Shown one piece after another: positions 51,201 through 63,619 of a DNA stretch of 64,000 nucleotides. How positions within the stretch are numbered: position 1 is the stretch's first letter; the number at the start of each line of letters is the position of its first letter. The stretch lies in the NCBI GenBank assembly GCA_946800325.1, contig OX326958.1:8504001-8568000 (forward strand), in the 5' to 3' direction. The notes beneath the pieces are model-generated. The model worked only from the letters and a program-made list of their open reading frames with translations, was not told where the DNA came from and ran no database searches. The stretch comes from Luzula sylvatica (taxonomy: Eukaryota > Streptophyta > Magnoliopsida > Poales > Juncaceae). Position numbers and translations under genes: made by a program.

Positions 51201-52832
51201 TTTCACCAAATTTCACAAACACTAAGAAAGTTTGTTTTTCGATTCAAAACAAGATTTTAACGCTTTGAGGAGTTCAAATAACGTGTTTTTAGAACATTTA
51301 TATCGTATCTTTTACTACATAATTTTTCACCAAATTTCACAAACACTAAGAAAGTTTGTTTTTCGATTCAAAACAAGATTTTAACGCTTTGAGGAGTTCA
51401 AATCACATGTTTTTATATCATTTGTATGGTATCTTTTACTACATGACTTTTCAACAAATTTCACACACGCTAAGTAAGTTTGTTTTTCGATTCAAAAGAA
51501 GATTTTAACGCTTTGAGGAGTTCAAATAACTTGTTTTTAGATCATTTGTATCGTATCTTTTACTACATGACTTTTCAACAAATTTCACACACGCTAAGTA
51601 AGTTTGTTTTTCGATTCAAAAGAAGATTTTAACGCTTTGAGGAGTTCAAATAACTTGTTTTTAGATCATTTGTATCGTATCTTTTACTATATAACTTTTC
51701 AGCAAATTTCACAAATACTAAGTAAGTTTGTTTTTCGATTCAAAACAAGATTTTAACGCTTTGAGGAGTTCAAATAACTTGTTTTTAGATCATTTGTATC
51801 GTATCTTTTACTACATAACTTTTCACCAAATTTCACATACACTAAGTAAGTTTGTTTTTCGATTCAAAACAAGATTTTAACGCTTTGAGGAGTTCAAATA
51901 ACGTGTTTTTAGATCAATTGTATCGTATCTTTTACTACATAACTTTTCAGCAAATTTCACAAACACTAAGTAAGTTTGTTTTTCGATTCAAAACAAGATT
52001 TTAACGCTTTGAGGAGTTCAAATAACTTGTTTTTAGATCAATTGTATCGTATCTTTTACTACATGACTTTTCACCAAATTTCACAAACACTAAGAAAGTT
52101 TGTTTTTCGATTCAAAACAAGATTTTAACATTTTCAGGAGTTCAAATAACTTGTTTTTAGATCATTTGTATCGTATCTTTTACTACATAACTTTTCACCA
52201 AATTTCACAAACACTAAGTAAGTTTGTTTTTCGATTCAAAACAAGATTTTAACGCTTTGAGGAGTTCAAATAACTTGTTTTTTGATCATTTGTATCGTAT
52301 CTTTTACTACATAACTTATCACCAAATTTCACAAACACTAAGAAAGTTTGTTTTTCGATTCAAAACATGATTTTAAGGCTTTGAGGAGTTCAAATAACGT
52401 GTTTTTAGATCATTTGTATTGTATCTTTCACTACATAACTTTTCACCAAATTTCACAAACACTAAGAAAATTTGTTTTTCGATTCAAAACATGATTTTAA
52501 CGCTTTGAGGAGTTCAAATAACGTGTTTTTAGATCAATTGTATCGTATCTTTTACTACATAACTTTTCACCAAATTTCACAAACACGAAGTAAGTTTGTT
52601 TTTCGATTCAAAACAAGATTTTAACGCTTTGAGGAGTTCAAATAACTTGTTTTTAGATCATTTGTACCGTATCTTTTACTACATAACTTTTCACCAAATT
52701 TCACAAACACTAAGAAAGTTTGTTTTTCGATTCAAAACAAGATTTTAACGCTTTGAGGAGTTCAAATAACGTGTTTTTAGAACATTTAAATCGTATCTTT
52801 TACTACATAATTTTTCACCAAATTTCACAAAC
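48245..52832. repeat. 37-monomer super-HOR, copy 5 (4588 bp)
   Basis: Blocks: 13-mer 48245-49856, 6-mers 49857-50600 and 50601-51344, 12-mer 51345-52832. Private changes are AATACTTTC (49153), AATGCTTTG (49401), AGTTTTTTTT (50986), ACTATATAAC (51690) and AAGAAAATTTG (52470). It lacks the CGTATTTTTAG change in the second 6-mer m3 that copies 1-4 and 6 carry. Confidence 0.9.
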
Positions 52833-55800
52833 ACTAAGAAAGTTTGTTTTTCGATTCAAAAAGAGATTTTAACGCTTTGAGGAGTTCAAATCACATGTTT
52901 TTATATCATTTGTATGGTATCTTTTACTACATGACTTTTCAACAAATTTCACACACGCTAAGTAAGTTTGTTTTTCGATTCAAAAGAAGATTTTAACGCT
53001 TTGAGGAGTTCAAATAACGTGTTTTTAGATCATTTGTATCGTATCTTTAACTACGTAACTTTTCACTAAATTTTACAAACACTAAGAAAGTTTGTTTTTC
53101 TATTCAAAACAAGTTTTTAACGCATTGAGGAGCTCAAATAACGTGTTTTTAGATCATTTGTATCGTATCTTTTACTACGTAAGTTTTCACCAAATTTTAC
53201 AAACACTAAGAAAGTTTGTTTTTCTATTCAAAACCAGTTTTTAACGTTTTGAGGAGCTCAAATAACGTGTTTTTAGATCATTTCTATCCTATCTTTTACT
53301 ACATAATTTTTCACCAAATTTCACAAACACTAAGTAAGTTAGTTTTTCGATTCAAAACAAGATTTTAGCACTTTCAGGAGTTCAAATAACTTGTTTTTAG
53401 ATCATTTGTATCGTATCTTTTACTACATAACTTTTCACCAAATTTCACAAACACTAAGTAAGTTTGTTTTTCGATTCAAAACAAGATTTTAACGCTTTGA
53501 GGAGTTCAAATAACGTGTTTTTAGATCAATTGTATCGTATCTTTTACTACATAACTTTTCAGCAAATTTCACAAACACTAAGTAAGTTTGTTTTTCGATT
53601 CAAAACAAGATTTTAACGCTTTGAGGAGTTCAAATAACTTGTTTTTAGATCAATTGTATCGTATCTTTCACTACATAACTTTTCACCAAATTTCACAAAC
53701 ACTAAGAAAGTTTGTTTTTCGATTCAGAACAAGATTTTAACACTTTCAGGAGTTCAAATAACGTGTTTTTAGATCATTTGTATCGTATCTTTTACTACAT
53801 AACTTTTCACCAAATTTCACAAACACTAAGTAAGTTTGTTTTTCGATTCAAAACAAGATTTTAACGCTTTGAGGAGTTCAAATAACTTGTTTTTTGATCA
53901 TTTGTATCGTATCTTTTACTACATAACTTATCACCGAATTTCACAAACACTAAGAAAGTTTGTTTTTCGATTCAAAACATGATTTTAACGCTTTGAGGAG
54001 TTTAAATAACGTGTTGTTAGATCATTTGTATCGTATCTTTCACTACATAACTTTTCACCAAATTTCACAAACACTAACAAAGTTTGTTTTTCGATTCAAA
54101 ACATGATTTTGACGCTTTGAGGAGTTCAAATAACGTGTTTTTAGATCATTTGTATCGTATCTTTTACTACATAACTTTTCAGCAAATTTCACAAACACTA
54201 AGTAAGTTTGTTTTTCGATTCAAAACAAGATTTTAACGCTTTGAGGAGTTCAAATAACTTGTTTTTAGATCATTTGTATCGTATCTTTTACTACATAACT
54301 TTTCACCAAATTTCACAAACACTAAGAAAGTTTGTTTTTCGATTCAAAACAAGATTTTAACGCTTTGAGGAGTTCAAATAACGTGTTTTTAGAACATTTA
54401 TATCGTATCTTTTACTACATAATTTTTCACCAAATTTCACAAACACTAAGAAAGTTTGTTTTTCGATTCAAAACAAGATTTTAACGCTTTGAGGAGTTCA
54501 AATCACATGTTTTTATATCATTTGTATGGTATCTTTTACTACATGACTTTTCAACAAATTTCACACACGCTAAGTAAGTTTGTTTTTCGATTCAAAAGAA
54601 GATTTTAACGCTTTGAGGAGTTCAAATAACTTGTTTTGAGATCATTTGTATCGTATCTTTAACTACGTAACTTTTCACCAAATTTTACAAACACTAAGAA
54701 AGTTTGTTTTTCTATTCAAAACAAGTTTTTAACGCATTGAGGAGCTCAAATAACGTGTTTTTAGATCATTTGTATCGTATCTTTTACTACGTAAGTTTTC
54801 ACCAAATTTTACAAACACTAAGAAAGTTTGTTTTTCAATTCAAAACCAGTTTTTAACGCTTTGAGGAGCTCAAATAACGTGTTTTTAGATCATTTGTATC
54901 CTATCTTTTACTACATAATTTTTCACCAAATTTCACCAACACTAAGAAAGTTAGTTTTTCGATTCAAAACAAGATTTTAACACTTTCAGGAGTTCAAATA
55001 ACTTGTTTTTAGATCATTTGTATCGTATCTTTTACTACATAACTTTTCACCAAATTTCACAAACACTAAGAAAGTTTGTTTTTCGATTCAAAACAAGATT
55101 TTAACGCATTGAGGAGTTCAAATAACGTGTTTTTAGAACATTTATATCGTATCTTTTACTACATAATTTTTCACCAAATTTCACAAACACTAAGAAAGTT
55201 TGTTTTTCGATTCAAAACAAGATTTTAACGCTTTGAGGAGTTCAAATCACATGTTTTTATATCATTTGTATGGTATCTTTTACTACATGACTTTTCAACA
55301 AATTTCACACACGCTAAGTAAGTTTGTTTTTCGATTCAAAAGAAGATTTTAACGCTTTGAGGAGTTCAAATAACGTGTTTTTAGATCATTTGTATCGTAT
55401 CTTTAACTACGTAACTTTTCACCAAATTTTACAAACACTAAGAAAGTTTGTTTTTCTATTCAAAACAAGTTTTTAACGCATTGAGGAGCTCAAATAACGT
55501 ATTTTTAGATCATTTGTATCGTATCTTTTACTACGTAAGTTTTCACCAAATTTTACAAACACTAAGAAAGTTTGTTTTTCAATTCAAAACCAGTTTTTAA
55601 CGCTTTGAGGAGCTCAAATAACGTGTTTTTAGATCATTTGTATCCTATCTTTCACTACATAATTTTTCACCAAATTTCACCAACACTAAGAAAGTTAGTT
55701 TTTCGATTCAAAACAAGATTTTAACACTTTCAGGAGTTCAAATAACTTGTTTTTAGATCATTTGTATCGTATCTTTTACTACATAACTTTTCACCAAATT

Positions 55801-57420
55801 TCACAAACACTAAGAAAGTTTGTTTTTCGATTCAAAACAAGATTTTAACGCTTTGAGGAGTTCAAATAACGTGTTTTTAGAACATTTATATCGTATCTTT
55901 TACTACATAATTTTTCACCAAATTTCACAAACACTAAGAAAGTTTGTTTTTCGATTCAAAACAAGATTTTAAAGCTTTGAGGAGTTCAAATCACATGTTT
56001 TTATATCATTTGTATGGTATCTTTTACTACATGACTTTTCAACAAATTTCACACACGCTAAGTAAGTTTGTTTTTCGATTCAAAAGAAGATTTTAACGCT
56101 TTGAGGAGTTCAAATAACTTGTTTTTAGATCATTTGTATCGTATCTTTTACTACATGACTTTTCAACAAATTTCACACACGCTAAGTAAGTTTGTTTTTC
56201 GATTCAAAAGAAGATTTTAACGCTTTGAGGAGTTCAAATAACTTGTTTTTAGATCATTTGTATCGTATCTTTTACTACATAACTTTTCAGCAAATTTCAC
56301 AAATACTAAGTAAGTTTGTTTTTCGATTCAAAACAAGATTTTAACGCTTTGAGGAGTTCAAATAACTTGTTTTTAGATCATTTGTATCGTATCTTTTACT
56401 ACATAACTTTTCACCAAATTTCACATACACTAAGTAAGTTTGTTTTTCGATTCAAAACAAGATTTTAACGCTTTGAGGAGTTCAAATAACGTGTTTTTAG
56501 ATCAATTGTATCGTATCTTTTACTACATAACTTTTCAGCAAATTTCACAAACACTAAGTAAGTTTGTTTTTCGATTCAAAACAAGATTTTAACGCTTTGA
56601 GGAGTTCAAATAACTTGTTTTTAGATCAATTGTATCGTATCTTTTACTACATGACTTTTCACCAAATTTCACAAACACTAAGAAAGTTTGTTTTTCGATT
56701 CAAAACAAGATTTTAACATTTTCAGGAGTTCAAATAACTTGTTTTTAGATCATTTGTATCGTATCTTTTACTACATAACTTTTCACCAAATTTCACAAAC
56801 ACTAAGTAAGTTTGTTTTTCGATTCAAAACAAGATTTTAACGCTTTGAGGAGTTCAAATAACTTGTTTTTTGATCATTTGTATCGTATCTTTTACTACAT
56901 AACTTATCACCAAATTTCACAAACACTAAGAAAGTTTGTTTTTCGATTCAAAACATGATTTTAAGGCTTTGAGGAGTTCAAATAACGTGTTTTTAGATCA
57001 TTTGTATTGTATCTTTCACTACATAACTTTTCACCAAATTTCACAAACACTAAGAAAGTTTGTTTTTCGATTCAAAACATGATTTTAACGCTTTGAGGAG
57101 TTCAAATAACGTGTTTTTAGATCAATTGTATCGTATCTTTTACTACATAACTTTTCACCAAATTTCACAAACACGAAGTAAGTTTGTTTTTCGATTCAAA
57201 ACAAGATTTTAACGCTTTGAGGAGTTCAAATAACTTGTTTTTAGATCATTTGTACCGTATCTTTTACTACATAACTTTTCACCAAATTTCACAAACACTA
57301 AGAAAGTTTGTTTTTCGATTCAAACCAAGATTTTAACGCTTTGAGGAGTTCAAATAACGTGTTTTTAGAACATTTAAATCGTATCTTTTACTACATAATT
57401 TTTCACCAAATTTCACAAAC
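52833..57420. repeat. 37-monomer super-HOR, copy 6 (4588 bp)
   Basis: Blocks: 13-mer 52833-54444, 6-mers 54445-55188 and 55189-55932, 12-mer 55933-57420. Private changes are TTTCTATCC (53284), TTTTAGCAC (53368), CGCATTG in m13 (55108), TTTCACTAC (55653), TTAAAGC (55973) and AAACCAAG (57325). The m6 reads ACGTG and m9 reads CCGAATTTCAC, as in copy 1. Confidence 0.9.
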
Positions 57421-58411
57421 ACTAAGAAAGTTTGTTTTTCGATTCAAAAAGAGATTTTAACGCTTTGAGGAGTTCAAATCACATGTTTTTATATCATTTG
57501 TATGGTATCTTTTACTACATGACTTTTCAACAAATTTCACACACGCTAAGTAAGTTTGTTTTTCGATTCAAAAGAAGATTTTAACGCTTTGAGGAGTTCA
57601 AATAACGTGTTTTTAGATCATTTGTATCGTATCTTTAACTACGTAACTTTTCACTAAATTTTACAAACACTAAGAAAGTTTGTTTTTCTATTCAAAACAA
57701 GTTTTTAACGCATTGAGGAGCTCAAATAACGTGTTTTTAGATCATTTGTATCGTATCTTTTACTACGTAACTTTTCACCAAATTTTACAAACACTAAGAA
57801 AGTTTGTTTTTCTATTCAAAACCAGTTTTTAACGTTTTGAGGAGCTCAAATAACGTGTTTTTAGATCATTTGTATCCTATCTTTTACTACATAATTTTTC
57901 ACCAAATTTCACAAACACTAAGTAAGTTAGTTTTTCGATTCAAAACCAGATTTTAACACTTTCAGGAGTTCAAATAACTTGTTTTAGATCATTTGTATCG
58001 TATCTTTTACTACATAACTTTTCACCAAATTTCACAAACACTATGTAAGTTTGTTTTTCGATTCAAAACAAGATTTTAACGCTTTGAGGAGTTCAAATAA
58101 CGTGTTTTTAGATCAATTGTATCGTATCTTTTACTACATAACTTTTCAGCAAATTTCACAAACACTAAGTAAGTTTGTTTTTCGATTCAAAACAAGATTT
58201 TAACGCTTTGAGGAGTTCAAATAACTTGTTTTTAGATCAATTGTATCGTATCTTTCACTACATAACTTTTCACCAAATTTCACAAACACTAAGAAAGTTT
58301 GTTTTTCGATTCAGAACAAGATTTTAACACTTTCAGGAGTTCAAATAACGTGTTTTTAGATCATTTGTATCGTATCTTTTACTACATAACTTTTCACCAA
58401 ATTTCACAAAC
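57421..58411. repeat. Truncated super-HOR, copy 7: m1-m8 only (991 bp)
   Basis: Begins like the other copies with m1-m7 and m8B (58288, TTCAGAAC), then leaves the order. It contains the 123-bp monomer at 57917-58039 and a private CTATGTAAG at 58040. This is where the regular 4588-bp period ends. Confidence 0.85.
57917..58039. repeat. 123-bp m5 with a one-base deletion
   Basis: Reads CTTGTTTTAGATC where others read CTTGTTTTTAGATC, one T lost from a T-run. It also has AAAACCAG. It shifts the 124-bp register by one for the remainder of the window; all later ACTAAG sites keep the new register. Confidence 0.9.
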
Positions 58412-59279
58412 ACTAAGTAAGTTTGTTTTTCGATTCAAAACAAGATTTTAACGCTTTGAGGAGTTCAAATAACTTGTTTTTAGATCAATTGTATCGTATC
58501 TTTTACTACATGACTTTTCACCAAATTTCACAAACACTAAGAAAGTTTGTTTTTCGATTCAAAACAAGATTTTAACATTTTCAGGAGTTCAAATAACTTG
58601 TTTTTAGATCATTTGTATCGTATCTTTTACTACATAACTTTTCACCAAATTTCACAAACACTAAGTAAGTTTGTTTTTCGATTCAAAACAAGATTTTAAC
58701 GCTTTGAGGAGTTCAAATAACTTGTTTTTTGATCATTTGTATCGTATCTTTTACTACATAACTTATCACCAAATTTCACAAACACTAAGAAAGTTTGTTT
58801 TTCGATTCAAAACATGATTTTAAGGCTTTGAGGAGTTCAAATAACGTGTTTTTAGATCATTTGTATTGTATCTTTCACTACATAACTTTTCACCAAATTT
58901 CACCAACACTAAGAAAGTTTGTTTTTCGATTCAAAACATGATTTTAACGCTTTGAGGAGTTCAAATAACGTGTTTTTAGATCAATTGTATCGTATCTTTT
59001 ACTACATAACTTTTCACCAAATTTCACAAACACGAAGTAAGTTTGTTTTTCGATTCAAAACAAGATTTTAACGCTTTGAGGAGTTCAAATAACTTGTTTT
59101 TAGATCATTTGTACCGTATCTTTTACTACATAACTTTTCACCAAATTTCACAAACACTAAGAAAGTTTGTTTTTCGATTCAAAACAAGATTTTAACGCTT
59201 TGAGGAGTTCAAATAACGTGTTTTTAGAACATTTAAATGGTATCTTTTACTACATAATTTTTCACCAAATTTCACAAAC
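58412..59279. repeat. Seven-monomer A-form tail: m9/m7 hybrid, then m8-m13
   Basis: The monomer at 58412 follows m8B where m9 is expected; its 5' half fits m9 and its 3' half is m7A (ATCAATTG, CATGACTTTTCACC). Then m8A, m9, m10A, m11, m12 and m13 follow as in a 12-mer. The m13 reads TTAAATGG, private to this and the copy 1984 bp downstream. Confidence 0.8.
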
Positions 59280-60891
59280 ACTAAGAAAGTTTGTTTTTCG
59301 ATTCAAAAAGAGATTTTAACGCTTTGAGGAGTTCAAATCACATGTTTTTATATCATTTGTATGGTATCTTTTACTACATGACTTTTCAACAAATTTCACA
59401 CACGCTAAGTAAGTTTGTTTTTCGATTCAAAAGAAGATTTTAACGCTTTGAGGAGTTCAAATAACGTGTTTTTAGATCATTTGTATCGTATCTTTAACTA
59501 CGTAACTTTTCACTAAATTTTACAAACACTAAGAAAGATTGTTTTTCTATTCAAAACAAGTTTTTAACGCATTGAGGAGCTCAAATAACGTGTTTTTAGA
59601 TCATTTGTATCGTATCTTTTACTACGTAAGTTTTCACCAAATTTTACAAACACTAAGAAAGTTTGTTTTTCTATTCAAAACCAGTTTTTAACGTTTTGAG
59701 GAGCTCAAATAACGTGTTTTTAGATCATTTGTAGCCTATCTTTTACTACATAATTTTTCACCAAATTTCACAAACACTAAGTAAGTTAGTTTTTCGATTC
59801 AAAACAAGATTTTAACACTTTCAGGAGTTCAAATAACTTATTTTTAGATCATTTGTATCGTATCTTTTACTACATAACTTTTCACCAAATTTCACAAACA
59901 CTAAGTAAGTTTGTTTTTCGATTCAAAACAAGATTTTAACGCTTTGAGGAGTTCAAATAACGTGTTTTTAGATCAATTGTATCGTATCTTTTACTACATA
60001 ACTTTTCAGCAAATTTCACAAACACTAAGTAAGTTTGTTTTTCGATTCAAAACAAGATTTTAACGCTTTGAGGAGTTCAAATAACTTGTTTTTAGATCAA
60101 TTGTATCGTATCTTTCACTACATAACTTTTCACCAAATTTCACAAACACTAAGAAAGTTTGTTTTTCGATTCAGAACAAGATTTTAACACTTTCAGGAGT
60201 TCAAATAACGTGTTTTTAGATCATTTGTATCGTATCTTTTACTACATAACTTTTCACCAAATTTCACAAACACTAAGTAAGTTTGTTTTTCGATTCAAAA
60301 CAAGATTTTAACGCTTTGAGGAGTTCAAATAACTTGTTTTTTGATCATTTGTATCGTATCTTTTACTACATAACTTATCACCAAATTTCACAAACACTAA
60401 GAAAGTTTGTTTTTCGATTCAAAACATGATTTTAACGCTTTGAGGAGTTTAAATAACGTGTTTTTAGATCATTTGTATCGTATCTTTCACTACATAACTT
60501 TTCACCAAATTTCACAAACACTAAGAAAGTTTGTTTTTCGATTCAAAACATGATTTTGACGCTTTGAGGAGTTCAAATAACGTGTTTTTAGATCATTTGT
60601 ATCATATCTTTTACTACATAACTTTTCAGCAAATTTCACAAACACTAAGTAAGTTTGTTTTTCGATTCAAAACAAGATTTTAACGCTTTGAGGAGTTCAA
60701 ATAACTTGTTTTTAGATCATTTGTATCGTATCTTTTACTACATAACTTTTCACCAAATTTCACAAACACTAAGAAAGTTTGTTTTTCGATTCAAAACAAG
60801 ATTTTAACGCTTTGAGGAGTTCAAATAACGTGTTTTTAGAACATTTATATCGTATCTTTTACTACATAATTTTTCACCAAATTTCACAAAC
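59280..60891. repeat. 13-monomer HOR unit, B form, outside the super-HOR
   Basis: Complete m1-m13 order. It lacks the super-HOR marks GTGTTGTTAG and CCGAA, but keeps TTTTGACGC in m11. Local marks are AAAGATTG in m3 (about 59537), TGTAGCC in m4 (about 59731) and TGTATCATATC in m11 (about 60600), all repeated 1984 bp downstream. Confidence 0.85.
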
Positions 60892-61263
60892 ACTAAGAAA
60901 GTTTGTTTTTCGATTCAAAACATGATTTTAACGCTTTGAGGAGTTCAAATAACGTGTTTTTAGATCAATTGTATCGTATCTTTTACTACATAACTTTTCA
61001 CCAAATTTCACAAACACGAAGTAAGTTTGTTTTTCGATTCAAAACAAGATTTTAACGCTTTGAGGAGTTCAAATAACTTGTTTTTAGATCATTTGTACCG
61101 TATCTTTTACTACATAACTTTTCACCAAATTTCACAAACACTAAGAAAGTTTGTTTTTCGATTCAAAACAAGATTTTAACGCTTTGAGGAGTTCAAATAA
61201 CGTGTTTTTAGAACATTTAAATGGTATCTTTTACTACATAATTTTTCACCAAATTTCACAAAC
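60892..61263. repeat. Inserted m11-m12-m13 (A form)
   Basis: Three A-form monomers (ACATG with ATCAATTG; ACGAAG with TGTACCG; TTAAATGG) follow directly on a B-form m13. This is the joint of a 16-monomer duplication: they repeat 58908-59279. Confidence 0.82.
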
Positions 61264-62875
61264 ACTAAGAAAGTTTGTTTTTCGATTCAAAAAGAGATTT
61301 TAACGCTTTGAGGAGTTCAAATCACATGTTTTTATATCATTTGTATGGTATGTTTTACTACATGACTTTTCAACAAATTTCACACACGCTAAGTAAGTTT
61401 GTTTTTCGATTCAAAAGAAGATTTTAACGCTTTGAGGAGTTCAAATAACGTGTTTTTAGATCATTTGTATCGTATCTTTAACTACGTAACTTTTCACTAA
61501 ATTTTACAAACACTAAGAAAGATTGTTTTTCTATTCAAAACAAGTTTTTAACGCATTGAGGAGCTCAAATAACGTGTTTTTAGATCATTTGTATCGTATC
61601 TTTTACTACGTAAGTTTTCACCAAATTTTACAAACACTAAGAAAGTTTGTTTTTCTATTCAAAACCAGTTTTTAACGTTTTGAGGAGCTCAAATAACGTG
61701 TTTTTAGATCATTTGTAGCCTATCTTTTACTACATAATTTTTCACCAAATTTCACAAACACTAAGTAAGTTAGTTTTTCGATTCAAAACAAGATTTTAAC
61801 ACTTTCAGGAGTTCAAATAACTTGTTTTTAGATCATTTGTATCGTATCTTTTACTACATAACTTTTCACCAAATTTCACAAACACTAAGTAAGTTTGTTT
61901 TTCGATTCAAAACAAGATTTTAACGCTTTGAGGAGTTCAAATAACGTGTTTTTAGATCAATTGTATCGTATCTTTTACTACATAACTTTTCAGCAAATTT
62001 CACAAACACTAAGTAAGTTTGTTTTTCGATTCAAAACAAGATTTTAACGCTTTGAGGAGTTCAAATAACTTGTTTTTAGATCAATTGTATCGTATCTTTC
62101 ACTACATAACTTTTCACCAAATTTCACAAACACTAAGAAAGTTTGTTTTTCGATTCAGAACAAGATTTTAACACTTTCAGGAGTTCAAATAACGTGTTTT
62201 TAGATCATTTGTATCGTATCTTTTACTACATAACTTTTCACCAAATTTCACAAACACTAAGTAAGTTTGTTTTTCGATTCAAAACAAGATTTTAACGCTT
62301 TGAGGAGTTCAAATAACTTGTTTTTTGATCATTTGTATCGTATCTTTTACTACATAACTTATCACCAAATTTCACAAACACTAAGAAAGTTTGTTTTTCG
62401 ATTCAAAACATGATTTTAACGCTTTGAGGAGTTTAAATAACGTGTTTTTAGATCATTTGTATCGTATCTTTCACTACATAACTTTTCACCAAATTTCACA
62501 AACACTAAGAAAGTTTGTTTTTCGATTCAAAACATGATTTTGACGCTTTGAGGAGTTCAAATAACGTGTTTTTAGATCATTTGTATCATATCTTTTACTA
62601 CATAACTTTTCAGCAAATTTCACAAACACTAAGTAAGTTTGTTTTTCGATTCAAAACAAGATTTTAACGCTTTGAGGAGTTCAAATAACTTGTTTTTAGA
62701 TCATTTGTATCGTATCTTTTACTACATAACTTTTCACCAAATTTCACAAACACTAAGAAAGTTTGTTTTTCGATTCAAAACAAGATTTTAACGCTTTGAG
62801 GAGTTCAAATAACGTGTTTTTAGAACATTTATATCGTATCTTTTACTACATAATTTTTCACCAAATTTCACAAAC
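61264..62875. repeat. 13-monomer HOR unit, B form, duplicate
   Basis: Repeats the unit at 59280 at a 1984-bp offset, including AAAGATTG in m3, TGTAGCC in m4 and TGTATCATATC in m11. Its m1 has a private GGTATGTTTTAC (about 61350). Confidence 0.85.
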
Positions 62876-63619
62876 ACTAAGAAAGTTTGTTTTTCGATTC
62901 AAAACAAGATTTTAACGCTTTGAGGAGTTCAAATCACATGTTTTTATATCATTTGTATGGTATCTTTTACTACATGACTTTTCAACAAATTTCACACACG
63001 CTAAGTAAGTTTGTTTTTCGATTCAAAAGAAGATTTTAACGCTTTGAGGAGTTCAAATAACGTGTTTTTAGATCATTTGTATCGTATCTTTAACTACGTA
63101 ACTTTTCACCAAATTTTACAAACACTAAGAAAGTTTGTTTTTCTATTCAAAACAAGTTTTTAACGCATTGAGGAGCTCAAATAATGTGTTTTTAGATCAT
63201 TTGTATCGTATCTTTTACTACGTAAGTTTTCACCAAATTTTACAAACACTAAGAAAGTTTGTTTTACAATTCAAAACCAGTTTTTAACGCTTTGAGGAGC
63301 TCAAATAACGTGTTTTTAGATCATTTGTATCCTATCTTTTACTACATAATTTTTCACCAAATTTCACCAACACTAAGAAAGTTAGTTTTTCGATTCAAAA
63401 CAAGATTTTAACACTTTCAAGAGTTCAAATAACTTGTTTTTAGATCATTTGTATCGTATCTTTTACTACATAACTTTTCACCAAATTTCACAAACACTAA
63501 GAAAGTTTGTTTTTCGATTCAAAACAAGATTTTAACGCTTTGAGGAGTTCAAATAACGTGTTTTTAGAACATTTATATCGTATCTTTTACTACATAATTT
63601 TTCACCAAATTTCACAAAC
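62876..63619. repeat. 6-monomer HOR unit
   Basis: m1, m2, m3, m4, m5, m13 with the standard 6-mer marks (ACCAACACTAAG; m4 here reads TTTTACAATTC). Private changes are AATAATGTG in m3 (about 63185) and TTTCAAGAG in m5 (63420), one of very few changes in the otherwise fixed AGGAG core. Confidence 0.85.
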
